This document shows, piece by piece, positions 32,583 to 41,738 of a DNA stretch of 64,000 nt (the stretch's first letter is position 1; every line of letters starts with the position of its first letter). The notes below the pieces were generated by a model. It was given only the letters and a program-made list of their open reading frames with translations. It made no database searches and was not told the origin of the DNA. The translations under genes and the position numbers were made by a program. Source of the DNA: Xylanimonas allomyrinae (GTDB lineage Bacteria > Actinomycetota > Actinomycetes > Actinomycetales > Cellulomonadaceae). The DNA lies in assembly GCF_004135345.1 (NCBI RefSeq), contig NZ_CP035495.1:3596001-3660000 (forward strand), given 5' to 3'.

Positions 32583-33368
32583 CTAGGGAGTCGCGGGTGA
32601 GACCGCCCGCACCGGTCCGCTCGGCACGACCGCGGCGACCGGGGATGCCGCCCTCGGAGAGCCTGCGCGATTCCGGCCCGGCGCCGACTCCGGGCTGGGC
32701 CGGCTCGTGCTGGGCTGGCTCGTGCTGGGTCGGCCCGTGCTGCTCGTCGATCGCGCGTCGTGGCGGACGCCGTCGCGCACGGCCCGGATGCCGGGCTCGC
32801 GCATCCCGCCCGGCGGCGGTCCCCCGAGGCGGACGGGGGAGGCGACGAAGGCGGCGCTCGCGAGCAGGGCCAGCACTGTCGCGACGGCGCAGGCGCGCAC
32901 GAGGACCGTCGCCGTCCGCCTGCCGAGCCGCCGTCGTGCCAGGGCGAGCAGGCAGAGCCCCGCCAGCCCTCCGGCGGTGTTGGCGACGACGTCGGTGACG
33001 TCGGAGCTCCCGACGGCCAGGACGAACTGGGCGGTCTCAAGGCCCAGGCTTGCGCCCGCGACCGCCCCGATGACCTTCCACCACCGCCACGCCGGCGCGA
33101 GGAGCCCGAGGTACAGCCCGGCGGGGACGAAGAGGAGCAGGTTCATCGCGACCTCGAAGGGCTGGCTGGCACCGTGCCCGCCCGAGGCGACGAACGGCAC
33201 GAGCTTGACGGTGCGCTGCGTGGTGCCCGTCCACGGGACGTCGAGCTTCCACAGCACGGTCCACACCAGCAGGGCGAGGTAGATCGCGAACAGCACGGTG
33301 AGCCGCGGCGTGACCCGGCGCGCGCCGTCGGCGACCGTGTCGTGCCCGCGCCGCGGGGTGCCGCTCAC
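32583..33368 (-). CDS. VanZ-family membrane protein
   Basis: 261 residues. Membrane segments include LTVLFAIYLALLVWTVLW, VAMNLLLFVPAGLYLGLL, VTDVVANTAGGLAGLCLLAL and TVLALLASAAFVA. The motif NLLLFVPAG-x-YLG followed by D-V-x-ANTAGG is the VanZ signature. The C-terminus is a long Pro/Ser/Ala tail. VanZ raises teicoplanin tolerance in enterococci by an unclear mechanism. The GTG start overlaps the vanY-like stop by 4 bp. Confidence 0.85.
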   Translation of the reverse strand: MSGTPRRGHDTVADGARRVTPRLTVLFAIYLALLVWTVLWKLDVPWTGTTQRTVKLVPFVASGGHGASQPFEVAMNLLLFVPAGLYLGLLAPAWRWWKVIGAVAGASLGLETAQFVLAVGSSDVTDVVANTAGGLAGLCLLALARRRLGRRTATVLVRACAVATVLALLASAAFVASPVRLGGPPPGGMREPGIRAVRDGVRHDARSTSSTGRPSTSQPSTSRPSPESAPGRNRAGSPRAASPVAAVVPSGPVRAVSPATP

Positions 33369-34093
33369 TGCTGCATCCTCGGGTCCTGCGTCGGGTCGGC
33401 GTACATCGCGGGGCAGCCGTTGACGGCGGCCTGCGGGCGAAGCTCGTAGTGCCAGGACTCGTTGGCGTAGATCTGGCACAGGCCGTACGCGGCCCCGTGC
33501 CGGGTCAGCCAGGCGGTGGCGCCCGCACCCGCGACGTCGACGGCGTCCCCGGACACGTGCGCGGACGTCTGCGGGGTGGCGACCCAGCGGGCGGCGGCCG
33601 CCGCCGAACCGTACTGCGTGATCGCCTGGTGGAGAAGCTGTTCCTGCTGCTCGGCGGAACGCCACCCGCTGGTCACGGTGATCGTGACGTCGTCGCCCGC
33701 CGCGTCGGTCGCGGCCGCGCGCAGGGCGGTGAGCAGCGCGGGGTGCAGGCGGGTCACGGTCGCCTCGCCGTCGTCGAGGACCGACAGCCCGCCCGTGCCG
33801 CCGGTCTCGCCGAGCGCGGGACGCCGGTCGCGGCCGGGTGCGGACGCCGCGGGCGCGTCGCCGGTGGCGTCGGGGGGCCCGGACGCGACGGCGTCGGGGG
33901 GCCCGGACGCGACGGCGTCGGGTGCGACCGCGGCTGCGGACGAGGCTGCTTCGGCCGACGCCGCGGCGAGCGGCGGGGTCACGACGGCGTGGTACGCGAA
34001 CGCCCCGGCGAGCACCGCGCCTGCGACACCCGCAACCAGGAGCGCCCAGCGCGGGCGGCGGGCCGGTCGTCGTGCGTGTTCTCTGGTGGACAT
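33365..34093 (-). CDS. VanY-like D-Ala-D-Ala carboxypeptidase (peptidase M15)
   Basis: 242 residues with an N-terminal membrane anchor (WALLVAGVAGAVLAGAFAYH), an Ala/Pro/Asp-rich stalk containing a duplicated eight-residue unit (VASGPPDA, a 24-bp DNA repeat near 33880-33930), and an M15B domain. Zinc and catalytic motifs: TSGWRSAEQQ, SAHVSGDAVDV and ESWHYEL. It would trim D-Ala from wall precursors outside the membrane. It is operonic with the VanZ-like gene and divergent from a two-component system. Confidence 0.9.
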   Translation of the reverse strand: MSTREHARRPARRPRWALLVAGVAGAVLAGAFAYHAVVTPPLAAASAEAASSAAAVAPDAVASGPPDAVASGPPDATGDAPAASAPGRDRRPALGETGGTGGLSVLDDGEATVTRLHPALLTALRAAATDAAGDDVTITVTSGWRSAEQQEQLLHQAITQYGSAAAAARWVATPQTSAHVSGDAVDVAGAGATAWLTRHGAAYGLCQIYANESWHYELRPQAAVNGCPAMYADPTQDPRMQQ

Positions 34094-34117
34094 GCCACCA
34101 GTCCAGACGACGCCATG

Positions 34118-34159
34118 TTGCCAGGTCGTACACGGTTCTCGATACGCCCGCGATACGCC
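34118..34159 (+). promoter_or_regulatory. Promoter and tandem direct repeats upstream of the response regulator
   Basis: CGATACGCC occurs at 34140-34148 and 34151-34159, exactly 11 bp (one helical turn) apart, as expected for an OmpR-family regulator dimer. TTGCCA (34118-34123) and GATACG (34141-34146) are 17 bp apart, so the -10 box would overlap the first repeat. Autoregulation and control of the divergent vanY-vanZ pair are inferred. Confidence 0.55.
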
Positions 34160-34179
34160 GGGCGCGGGACCATGGGGTC

Positions 34180-34863
34180 ATGCGCGTGCTGATCGTCGAG
34201 GACGAACCCGAGCTCGCCGACGCCGTGCGTGACGGTCTGCGCCTGGAGGCGATCGCGGCCGACGTCGCGGGCGACGGGGACACGGCCCTGGAGCTGCTGG
34301 CCGTCACCACCTACGACATCGCCGTCCTGGACCGTGACATCCCCGGTCCCTCCGGCGACGAGATCGCCAGGCGCATCGTGGCCTCGGGCAGCGGGACGCC
34401 GATCCTCATGCTGACCGCGGCCGACCGGATCGACGACAAGGCCACCGGCTTCGAGCTGGGCGCCGACGACTACCTCACCAAGCCGTTCGAGCTGCGCGAG
34501 CTCGTGCTGCGGCTGCGCGCCCTCGACCGGCGGCGCGGCTACCACCGGCCGCCCGTCCAGGAGATCGCGGGCCTGCGCCTCGACCCGTTCCGCCGTGAGG
34601 TGTACCGCGACGGCCGGTACGTCGCGCTCACGCGCAAGCAGTTCGCCGTGCTCGAGGTGCTGGTCGCCGCGCAGGGTGGCGTGGTCAGTGCCGAGGAGCT
34701 GCTGGAACGGGCGTGGGACGAGAACGCCGACCCGTTCACGAACGCCGTCCGCATCACCGTCTCCGCGCTGCGCAAGCGGCTCGGCGAGCCGTGGCTGATC
34801 GCCACGGTGGCCGGCGTCGGCTACCGGATCGACACGGGACCCGACGGCGAGCGCCGTGGATAG
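34180..34863 (+). CDS. OmpR/PhoB-family response regulator
   Basis: 227 residues. The receiver domain has acidic pair E7/D8, phosphoacceptor D51 (VLDRDIPG), a Thr in MLTAAD and Lys in YLTKPF. The C-terminal winged helix spans about 130-222 (LTRKQFAVLEVLVAAQGGVV, VRITVSALRKRLG). The sensor gene overlaps its end by 8 bp. The context with vanY/vanZ-like genes suggests a cell-envelope or glycopeptide response. Confidence 0.93.
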   Translation: MRVLIVEDEPELADAVRDGLRLEAIAADVAGDGDTALELLAVTTYDIAVLDRDIPGPSGDEIARRIVASGSGTPILMLTAADRIDDKATGFELGADDYLTKPFELRELVLRLRALDRRRGYHRPPVQEIAGLRLDPFRREVYRDGRYVALTRKQFAVLEVLVAAQGGVVSAEELLERAWDENADPFTNAVRITVSALRKRLGEPWLIATVAGVGYRIDTGPDGERRG

Positions 34864-36031
34864 GGCGCCCGGCACGAGCGTCCGCACGCGGCTCGCGTTC
34901 AGCTACGCCGGGTTCCTCATGGTCGCGGGCGTCCTGCTCATCGCGGTCGTGTGGGTGTTCCTCCTGCGGTACGTGCCCGACGAGGCGGTCCGGCTCCCCG
35001 CGCGACCCGCACGGTCGCTGGCCGGCTCGCCCGGGAACCCCGGTCTGTTCATCCCCGGCCGGTACGACCTGTGGCGCGCCTTCGCCCCCAAGGCGGCGCT
35101 CGCGCTGGCGGCTCTCCTCGTGCTCGGGCTGGTGGGCGGGTGGTTCCTCGCCGGGCGGATGCTCGCGCCACTGAACCGCATCACCGCTGCGACACGCGCC
35201 GCCGGGAGCGGGTCGCTCTCCCACCGGATCCGGCTGCCGGGCCGCAGGGACGAGTTCCGCGAGCTCGCCGACGCGTTCGACGGCATGCTCGCCCAGATCG
35301 AGGCCCACGTGGCCGAGCAGCGGAGGTTCGCCGCGAACGCCTCGCACGAGCTGCGCACCCCGCTGGCCATCGCACGGACGCTCATCGAGGTGGCCCGCAA
35401 CGACCCGGACCGCGACGTCGACGAGCTTCTCGCGCGCCTGCTCGCCGTCAACCAGCGGGCCACCGACCTGACCGAGGCCCTGCTCGTGCTCAGCCGCGCC
35501 GACCAGGGCACCTTCACGCGCGAGACCGTCGACCTGTCCCTGCTCGCGGAGGAGGCGACCGAGACCCTCCTGCCGTTCGCGGAACGGCGCGGCCTGACCG
35601 TCGAGACCTCGGGCGACGTCGCGCTCACCGTCGGTTCGCCCGCGCTCCTTCTGCAGCTGGCCACGAACCTGGTGCACAACGCGATCGTCCACAACACCAC
35701 CGGGCACGGCGGCGTGTGGGTGACCACGAGCACCGGCCCCCAGGTCGTCCGGCTCACGGTCGAGAACACGGGCGACGTCCTCGCCCCCGAGCTCGTCGCC
35801 ACGCTCGCCGAGCCGTTCCGGCGCGGCACCGACCGCGTCCGCTCCGACCATGCCGGCGTCGGGCTCGGGTTGGCGATCGCGACCAGCATCGCGCGGGCGC
35901 ACGGCGGGAGCCTCGATCTCGCCCCGCGCGACGGCGGCGGCCTGCGCGTCACGGTGCGGCTGCCGGCCGCCGGAGGAGGGGTTCCGGCGCCCCGCCCCGA
36001 TCGCGCCCACGGCAGTGCGGGGCATCCGTAG
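34856..36031 (+). CDS. Sensor histidine kinase
   Basis: 391 residues. Two membrane segments (about 14-38 and 82-103) enclose a short 45-residue external loop. A HAMP domain, a HisKA dimer domain with phosphoacceptor His in NASHELRTPLAIART, and an ATPase domain with N-box LATNLVHNAIVHN and GVGLGLAIATSIARAHGG follow. The sensor loop is short, like VanS or intramembrane-sensing kinases. The GTG start overlaps the regulator gene. It probably monitors wall stress. Confidence 0.93.
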   Translation: MDRAPGTSVRTRLAFSYAGFLMVAGVLLIAVVWVFLLRYVPDEAVRLPARPARSLAGSPGNPGLFIPGRYDLWRAFAPKAALALAALLVLGLVGGWFLAGRMLAPLNRITAATRAAGSGSLSHRIRLPGRRDEFRELADAFDGMLAQIEAHVAEQRRFAANASHELRTPLAIARTLIEVARNDPDRDVDELLARLLAVNQRATDLTEALLVLSRADQGTFTRETVDLSLLAEEATETLLPFAERRGLTVETSGDVALTVGSPALLLQLATNLVHNAIVHNTTGHGGVWVTTSTGPQVVRLTVENTGDVLAPELVATLAEPFRRGTDRVRSDHAGVGLGLAIATSIARAHGGSLDLAPRDGGGLRVTVRLPAAGGGVPAPRPDRAHGSAGHP

Positions 36032-36110
36032 GGCGCCGGAGCGCCGGGGCACGGCGTGGAAGCGGCGGTCGCGGGAGCGGTCAGGATGCCGCCCCGGATT
36101 CCCGGTCCGG

Positions 36111-37253
36111 TCAGGGCCGCGCCGGGCTGACGTCGAGCCGCCGTCCCGCGAGCCCGCGCTTGTGGGCGGCGAGCGAGCGGGCGACGTCGCGCAGCACGCG
36201 CGCCCCCGGCGAGTCGGGGGCGGCGAGCACGGCGGGCGTGCCGTCGTCGCCGGCCTCGCGGACGGCGACGTCGAGCGGCACCTGGCCCAGCAGCGGCACG
36301 TCCGTGCCGAGCGCCTCGCCGAGCGAGCGCGCGACGCGCTCCCCGCCACCCGAGCCGAAGACCTCCAGGCGCGTCCCGTCGGGCTGTTCGAGCCACGACA
36401 TGTTCTCGACGACGCCGACCACGCCCTGGTGGGTCTGCACCGCGATCGACCCGGCGCGCGCGGCGACCTCGGCGGCGGCGGCCTGCGGCGTCGTCACGAC
36501 GACGATCTGCGAGCCGGGCAGCAGCTGCGCCACCGAGATCGCGATGTCGCCGGTGCCGGGCGGCAGGTCGAGCAGCAGCACGTCGAGGTCACCCCAGAAG
36601 ACGTCCGCGAGGAACTGCTCGAGCGCGCGGTGCAGCATCGGGCCTCGCCACACGACGGGCTGCCCGGCAGGGACGAACATGCCGATCGACACGACCTTGA
36701 CGCCGTGCGCGATGGGCGGCAGCAGCATCGAGTCGACCCGCGTGGGCGGGCGGTCCACGCCCAGCATGCGCGGGATCGAGAAGCCGTAGATGTCGGCGTC
36801 GACGACGCCCACGTTGAGCCCCTCGGCGGCGAGCGCGACGGCGAGGTTGGCCGTGACCGACGACTTGCCGACGCCGCCCTTGCCCGAGGCGATCGCGTAG
36901 ACCTTGGTGAGCGAGCCGGGCTGGGAGAACGGGATGACGGGGTCGCCGTCGCCGCCGCGCAGCCGCGAGCGCAGCGCCGCACGCTGGTCGGCGGTCATGA
37001 CGCCGAGGTCCACGTCGACGCCCGCGACGCCGTCGAGCGCCTCGACGGCCGCGGTGACGTCACGCACGATGGTCGACTGGAGCGGGCAGCCCGCGACGGT
37101 CAGGTCGACGCCGACGCGCACCCGTGCCGCGCCGTCGGTCTCTGCGGAGACGTCGACCGAGCGCACCATGTCCAGCTCGGTGATCGGACGGCGGATCTCG
37201 GGGTCGACGACGGTGGCGAGGGCCTCGCGGACCCGGTCGGCGAGGGTGGTCAT
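36111..37253 (-). CDS. mrp: Mrp/NBP35-type iron-sulfur carrier ATPase
   Basis: 380 residues. An N-terminal DUF59 domain (about 1-85) is followed by a P-loop ATPase with deviant Walker A SGKGGVGKSSVTANLA, VVDADIYGFSIPRMLG and LLLDLPPGTGDIAISV. It helps carry or insert Fe-S clusters. The C-terminal CxxC cluster-binding pair of ApbC is not visible, as in many actinobacterial Mrp proteins. It is the last gene of an operon after DUF1003, 9 bp away, and is convergent with the kinase. Confidence 0.92.
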   Translation of the reverse strand: MTTLADRVREALATVVDPEIRRPITELDMVRSVDVSAETDGAARVRVGVDLTVAGCPLQSTIVRDVTAAVEALDGVAGVDVDLGVMTADQRAALRSRLRGGDGDPVIPFSQPGSLTKVYAIASGKGGVGKSSVTANLAVALAAEGLNVGVVDADIYGFSIPRMLGVDRPPTRVDSMLLPPIAHGVKVVSIGMFVPAGQPVVWRGPMLHRALEQFLADVFWGDLDVLLLDLPPGTGDIAISVAQLLPGSQIVVVTTPQAAAAEVAARAGSIAVQTHQGVVGVVENMSWLEQPDGTRLEVFGSGGGERVARSLGEALGTDVPLLGQVPLDVAVREAGDDGTPAVLAAPDSPGARVLRDVARSLAAHKRGLAGRRLDVSPARP

Positions 37254-37262
37254 ACCGCGATC

Positions 37263-37811
37263 CTACGGGGCGGGTGACGTGCCGGGGCTGGGCTGGGCCG
37301 GCGCGGGGGTGCTCTCGGGGGCGGTCGCCCGCTGCACCTCGAGGTCCTCGAGTCCTTCGAGGAGGTTGCGGATCTCCGAGCGGACGAAGTCGCGCGTCGC
37401 GACCTCGGACAGCGCCAGGCGCAGCGCCGCCATCTCGCGGGCCAGGTACTCGGTGTCGGCGAGGTTGCGTTCGGCCCGCTGGCGGTCCTGCTCGGCGGTG
37501 ACGCGGTCGCGGTCGTCCTGCCGGTTCTGTGCGAGCAGGATGAGGGGCGCGGCGTAGCTGGCCTGGAGCGACAGCATGAGGGTCAGCGCCGTGAAGCCGT
37601 TCTCCGCCTTGTCGAAGCGCAGCGCGGGCGGACCCAGGGAGTTCCACGCGAGCCAGATCGCGCAGAAGACGGTCAGCCAGATGAGGAACCGGGGCGTGCC
37701 CAGGAACCGGGCGATGGCCTCGGTGGCCTTGCCGACGGCGTCCTGGTCCAGGCGGGGGCGGCGCCAGAGCGTGCGGCGGGCCTCCTTCGGGGTGTCGAGC
37801 CGGTCAGCCAC
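37263..37811 (-). CDS. DUF1003 membrane protein
   Basis: 182 residues. Two membrane helices (FLIWLTVFCAIWLAWNSL and FTALTLMLSLQASYAAPLILLAQ) are followed by a highly charged coiled-coil (QDDRDRVTAEQDRQRAERN) and an Ala/Pro tail. The order and the sequence QASYAAPLILLAQNRQ are typical of DUF1003. In actinobacteria the family is regularly beside MgtE-N/CBS and mrp genes, as here; a role in divalent-cation handling has been guessed. Its start overlaps the mgtE-like stop by 8 bp. Confidence 0.9.
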   Translation of the reverse strand: MADRLDTPKEARRTLWRRPRLDQDAVGKATEAIARFLGTPRFLIWLTVFCAIWLAWNSLGPPALRFDKAENGFTALTLMLSLQASYAAPLILLAQNRQDDRDRVTAEQDRQRAERNLADTEYLAREMAALRLALSEVATRDFVRSEIRNLLEGLEDLEVQRATAPESTPAPAQPSPGTSPAP

Positions 37812-39099
37812 GGGGCACCACCGTCTCCGTGCGCTCGGGTTCGGCGAGGCCCTCGTCGTGCGACTCGCGCCAGTCGTCGGGCAGCAGGTGGTCGAGCACG
37901 TCGTCGACCGAGACGGCGCCCAGCAGCCGCTTCTCGTCGTCGAGCACCGGCAGGGCGAGCAGGTCGTAGGCGGCGAGCAGGCGTGTGACGCGGCCGAGCG
38001 GCGCGTCGGCGGTCAGCCATTCGGTGTCGGTCTCGACGACCGAGCCGACGGCGGCGTGCGGAGGCTCGCGCAGCAGCCGCTGGAAGTGCGCGACGCCGAG
38101 GAACCGGCCGGTGGGCGTCTCGAGCGGGGGCCGCACCACGAACACGACCGACGCGAGCGCGGGCGGCAGGTCCTGCTTGCGGATCTGGGCGAGCGCGGCC
38201 GCGATCGTCGTCTCGGGGCCGAGCACGACGGGCTCGGTCGTCATCATGCCGCCCGCGGTGTCCTCGTCGTACGCGAGCAGGCGCCGCACGTCCTTCGCCT
38301 CGTCGGGTTCCATGAGCTCGAGCAGGCGCGCGGCCTGCGCGTCGGGCAGCTCGTGCAGCAGGTCGGCGGCGTCGTCGGGTTCCATCGCTTCCAGGACGTC
38401 GGCGGCGCGGGCAGTCTCCAGGCCCGAGAGGATGGCGACCTGGTCGTCCTCGGGAAGCTCCTCGAGCACGTCGGCGAGACGCTCGTTGTCGAGCGCGGCC
38501 GCGACCTCCAGGCGGCGCGTGCCTCCCAGCTCGTGCAGGACGTCGGCCAGGTCCGCGGGCCGCAGGTCCTCGTACGCCTCCAGCAGGGCGGCGGCGCCCT
38601 GGCCGGACCCGTCGGCCGCGAGCGTCGAGACGGCGTCGACGCCGACGACGAGCGTCGCCCCGCGCCGCCGCAGGCCGAGCGTCGACCGGCCCGGTTCGCG
38701 GCGGCGCACGAAGAGCTGGTCCACGAGCCAGTCGCCGTTGCGCTGCCGGGCGATGGCGACGTCCTCGACGACGACGGCGCCCGAGCCGTCGCGCAGCGTC
38801 ACGGTGCGGTCGAGCAGCTCGCCCAGCACGAGCGACTCCATCGCGCGCTGCTCGAAACGCCGCAGGTTGACCAGGCCGGTCGAGATCACCTGGCCGGCGT
38901 CGATGCTGGTCACCCGGGTCATGGGCAGGAAGACCCGCCGTCGGCCGGGCACCTCGACGACAAGCCCGACGGCGCGGGGCGCGCCCTTGGCGCGGACGAG
39001 GACGACGACGTCGCGCACCCGTCCGACCTGGTCACCGATCGGGTCGAAGACCGAGGTCCCGGCGAGGCGGGCGACGAACACGCGGCTGGCGGTGCTCAC
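37804..39099 (-). CDS. MgtE N-domain and CBS-pair protein without membrane domain
   Basis: 431 residues. A PRC-barrel-like N-terminal half (about 1-150) is followed by MgtE-N helical repeats (ADVLHELGGTRRLEVAAAL, ADVLEAMEPDDAADLLHELP, LLELMEPDEAKDVRRLLAY) and two CBS domains. The membrane channel of true MgtE is missing, so it is a soluble magnesium- or nucleotide-sensing relative. The GTG at 39099 is chosen because the upstream open frame lacks family features. First gene of the mgtE-like/DUF1003/mrp operon. Confidence 0.88.
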   Translation of the reverse strand: MSTASRVFVARLAGTSVFDPIGDQVGRVRDVVVLVRAKGAPRAVGLVVEVPGRRRVFLPMTRVTSIDAGQVISTGLVNLRRFEQRAMESLVLGELLDRTVTLRDGSGAVVVEDVAIARQRNGDWLVDQLFVRRREPGRSTLGLRRRGATLVVGVDAVSTLAADGSGQGAAALLEAYEDLRPADLADVLHELGGTRRLEVAAALDNERLADVLEELPEDDQVAILSGLETARAADVLEAMEPDDAADLLHELPDAQAARLLELMEPDEAKDVRRLLAYDEDTAGGMMTTEPVVLGPETTIAAALAQIRKQDLPPALASVVFVVRPPLETPTGRFLGVAHFQRLLREPPHAAVGSVVETDTEWLTADAPLGRVTRLLAAYDLLALPVLDDEKRLLGAVSVDDVLDHLLPDDWRESHDEGLAEPERTETVVPRG

Positions 39100-39207
39100 G
39101 CTGGTCACCCTACGTCCCGACCTGGCGGGGCCGCTGAGGGGACGCGCGTGCATGCACCGGAGCGCAGGCTGGTGGTCACTCCCGTGGGGATAGGACACAC
39201 TGAGCGA

Positions 39208-40020
39208 ATGAGCTTCAGTCGTCAGCAGCCGGTGCCACGCGTGCCCACCCCGCCCCAGGGTGACGAGGTCGCCGCCTATCCGACGTACCTGGAGGCGCAG
39301 CAGGCCGTCGACTACCTGTCCGACCACAAGTTCCCGGTGCAGGCCGTCACGATCGTCGGCACCGACCTCAAGATGGTCGAGCGGGTCACGGGGCGCCTGA
39401 GCTACGGGCGGGTCGCGATCGCCGGCGCGGGCTCGGGTGCGTGGTTCGGCCTGTTCGTGGGGCTGCTGTTCACGCTGTTCGGCAGCGGGGGAGTGGCCAG
39501 CGGGTTCGCGTTCATCAGCATCGCGCTGGGCGCCGGGTTCGGGCTCCTGTTCTCCGTGCTGTCCTACGCAGTGACGGGCGGGCGGCGTGACTTCACGTCG
39601 CAGTCGCAGATCGTCGCGACGACGTACGCGATCCTGTGCGCGGCCGAGTCGGCCGGCGAGGCGCGCTCTTTGCTCATGCGGTCCCCGAACGGGCTGGGCA
39701 AGGCCCGCGCGGGTGCGGGCGCCGCGGCGGCGCCGGTCCCCGGCGCCACGGGCGCGCCCGTTCCGGCACCGCAGCCGGCCCGCGCACCGGATCCCCGCTG
39801 GACCACCCCGACGGGCGAGCCCCGCTACGGCGCGATGCTCCCGACGGCGGCACCGGCGACGCCCCCTGCGGAGCCCGCGCAGCCGGCACCACAGCAGGCG
39901 CCCGCACCTCAGCAGGCACCTCAGCAGGCACAGCAGCAGCCGCCGTCGGACCAGCAGTCGGTGACCCCGCCGACGGACCCGTACGCGCCCCCGCCGCAGG
40001 ATCCGCGCCGCCAGCCCTGA
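39208..40020 (+). CDS. General stress protein 17M-like (YflT domain) membrane protein
   Basis: 270 residues. The N-terminal general-stress domain (AAYPTYLEAQQAVDYLSDHKFPVQAVTIVG) is followed by two Gly-rich membrane helices (about 73-115) and a disordered Pro/Gln/Ala tail. Actinobacterial homologues with this layout are common; function is unknown. The ATG at 39208 is close to GATAGGACACACT, so it may be leaderless. It is divergent from the MgtE-like operon. An 18-bp repeat (40015-40032, second copy 40033-40050) spans its stop codon. Confidence 0.85.
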   Translation: MSFSRQQPVPRVPTPPQGDEVAAYPTYLEAQQAVDYLSDHKFPVQAVTIVGTDLKMVERVTGRLSYGRVAIAGAGSGAWFGLFVGLLFTLFGSGGVASGFAFISIALGAGFGLLFSVLSYAVTGGRRDFTSQSQIVATTYAILCAAESAGEARSLLMRSPNGLGKARAGAGAAAAPVPGATGAPVPAPQPARAPDPRWTTPTGEPRYGAMLPTAAPATPPAEPAQPAPQQAPAPQQAPQQAQQQPPSDQQSVTPPTDPYAPPPQDPRRQP

Positions 40021-40096
40021 GCGACCCGGCAGCCCTGAGCGACCCGGCGCCAGCCCTCACGGGCCCGGCGCGCGCGGTTCCCCGAGGCCAGCCGAT

Positions 40097-40126
40097 GTGG
40101 CCCTGCCGGAGCGCCGGCAGGGCCAC
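40097..40126. terminator. Perfect 13-bp bidirectional hairpin
   Basis: GTGGCCCTGCCGG (40097-40109), loop AGCG, exact complement 40114-40126. It separates the convergent stress-protein and aminopeptidase P genes. Confidence 0.85.
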
Positions 40127-40131
40127 ACGTC

Positions 40132-41697
40132 TCACGCGCGCAGCGCGCGCATCCAGGCCTCGACCGCGGCCGGGTCGCGAGGCAGCGCTGCCGAGAGGTT
40201 CTCGTTGCCGTCGGGGGTGACCAGCACGTCGTCCTCGATGCGGACCCCGATGCCGCGGTACTCCTGCGGCACGGCCAGGTCGTCGGCCTTGAAGTACAGG
40301 CCCGGCTCGATCGTGAAGACCATGCCCGGTTCGAGCACGCCCTCCTGGTACAGCTCGCGGCGTGCCTGTGCGCAGTCGTGCACGTCGAGCCCCAGGTGGT
40401 GGGACGTGCCGTGCACCATCCACCGGCGGTGCTGCTGGCCCTGGGGCGTGAGCGACACCTCGGCGGTCACGCCGTCGGGCAGCAGCCCCCATTCCTCGAG
40501 CCGCGCCGCGATGACCTTCATCGCGGCCTCGTGCACGTCGAGGAACCGCACGCCGGGGCGGGCGACGGCGAACGCGGCGTCCGCGGCGTCGAGCACGGCC
40601 TGGTAGACGCGGCGCTGGACGTCGCCGTAGGTGCCGGAGACGGGCAGCGTGCGCGTGACGTCCGCGGTGTACAGCGAGTCGACCTCGACGCCTGCGTCGA
40701 GCAGCACCAGGTCGCCCTCGTGCACCTTCCCGTCGTTGGAGATCCAGTGCAGCGTGGTCGCGTGGTCGCCCGCCGCGGCGATGGTCTCGTAGCCGACGGC
40801 GTTGCCCTCGAGGCGGGCGTGCGCGTCGAACGTCGTCTCGATGACGCGTTCGCCGCGGCGGTGCGCGACGGCGCGGGGCAGCGCGCGCACCACCGCGGCG
40901 AAGCCCTCGATCGTGCGGTCGACCGCCTCGCGGAGCTGCTCGATCTCGTACTCGTCCTTGATCAGCCGCAGCTCGCTGGTGGCGCGCACGAGGGCGTCGT
41001 CGGTCAGCTCGTGGGCGGCGGCCTTCTCCTCCTGGACGGCCGTGTCCGCGCCGGCCTCCGCGAGGATGGCCTCGACCAGCGTCTCGACGGCCTCGTCGGC
41101 CCCGGTCACCACGAGCAGCGCGACACCGGCGCCGACGTCCTTGGCGAGCGCGTCGCGCAGCTCGTCGACGTGGCGGGCCTCGATGCCCGTGAGCGTCGTG
41201 ACGTCGTCGAGCGACGGGCGGGCACCCACCCAGAACTCGCCGTAGCGCGAGTCGGCGTAGAACTCCTCGGTGTCGCGCGCGGCGAGGGGCCGCACGTAGA
41301 GCACCGCGTGGTGGCCGGTCGGGCCGTCGGGGCCGACGTCGCCCGCGCCGTCCTCGACGGGGTGCAGCACCAGCACGGCGTCGGGCTCCTGGTCGGTGCC
41401 CAGGCCCGTGAGGTGCGCGAACGCCGAGTGCGGCCGGAACCGGTAGTCGGTGTCGTTGGAGCGCACGCGCAGCGGGCCGGCCGGGATGACGAGGCGCGCG
41501 CCGGGGAACTGCTCGCCCAGGCGGGCGCGGCGTGCGGCGGTGAAGGGCGCGGCCGCCGAGGGCACGACGCCCAGGCCGGCGCGCGGCGCCCACCGCGAGG
41601 TGATGAAGTCGACGAACGCCTGCGAGTGCGGCCGGTTCCGGTGGTCGGTGGCCTGGTCGCCGTCGACCGGGGCGTTCGGGGTGGTCTGGTCGCTCAT
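40132..41697 (-). CDS. pepP: Aminopeptidase P (Xaa-Pro aminopeptidase, M24B)
   Basis: 521 residues. An N-terminal creatinase-like domain precedes the pita-bread fold. Metal ligands are visible: two Asp in LLDAGVEVDSLYTADVTRT, His in VHGTSHHLGLDVHD, Glu in FTIEPGLYF and Glu in GIGVRIEDDVLVT. It removes N-terminal residues before proline using two Mn ions. The ATG at 41697 gives an N-terminus of usual length. An alpha/beta hydrolase gene lies upstream on the same strand. Confidence 0.94.
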   Translation of the reverse strand: MSDQTTPNAPVDGDQATDHRNRPHSQAFVDFITSRWAPRAGLGVVPSAAAPFTAARRARLGEQFPGARLVIPAGPLRVRSNDTDYRFRPHSAFAHLTGLGTDQEPDAVLVLHPVEDGAGDVGPDGPTGHHAVLYVRPLAARDTEEFYADSRYGEFWVGARPSLDDVTTLTGIEARHVDELRDALAKDVGAGVALLVVTGADEAVETLVEAILAEAGADTAVQEEKAAAHELTDDALVRATSELRLIKDEYEIEQLREAVDRTIEGFAAVVRALPRAVAHRRGERVIETTFDAHARLEGNAVGYETIAAAGDHATTLHWISNDGKVHEGDLVLLDAGVEVDSLYTADVTRTLPVSGTYGDVQRRVYQAVLDAADAAFAVARPGVRFLDVHEAAMKVIAARLEEWGLLPDGVTAEVSLTPQGQQHRRWMVHGTSHHLGLDVHDCAQARRELYQEGVLEPGMVFTIEPGLYFKADDLAVPQEYRGIGVRIEDDVLVTPDGNENLSAALPRDPAAVEAWMRALRA

Positions 41698-41738
41698 GGG
41701 CCCAGTCTTGCACCGGTCCGGTGCGTGGGACCGGCGGG

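Noticed and set aside
32583-36031. Complete vancomycin-resistance cluster
   Set aside because: vanH, vanA and vanX homologues are missing; only VanY/VanZ-like and two-component genes are seen.
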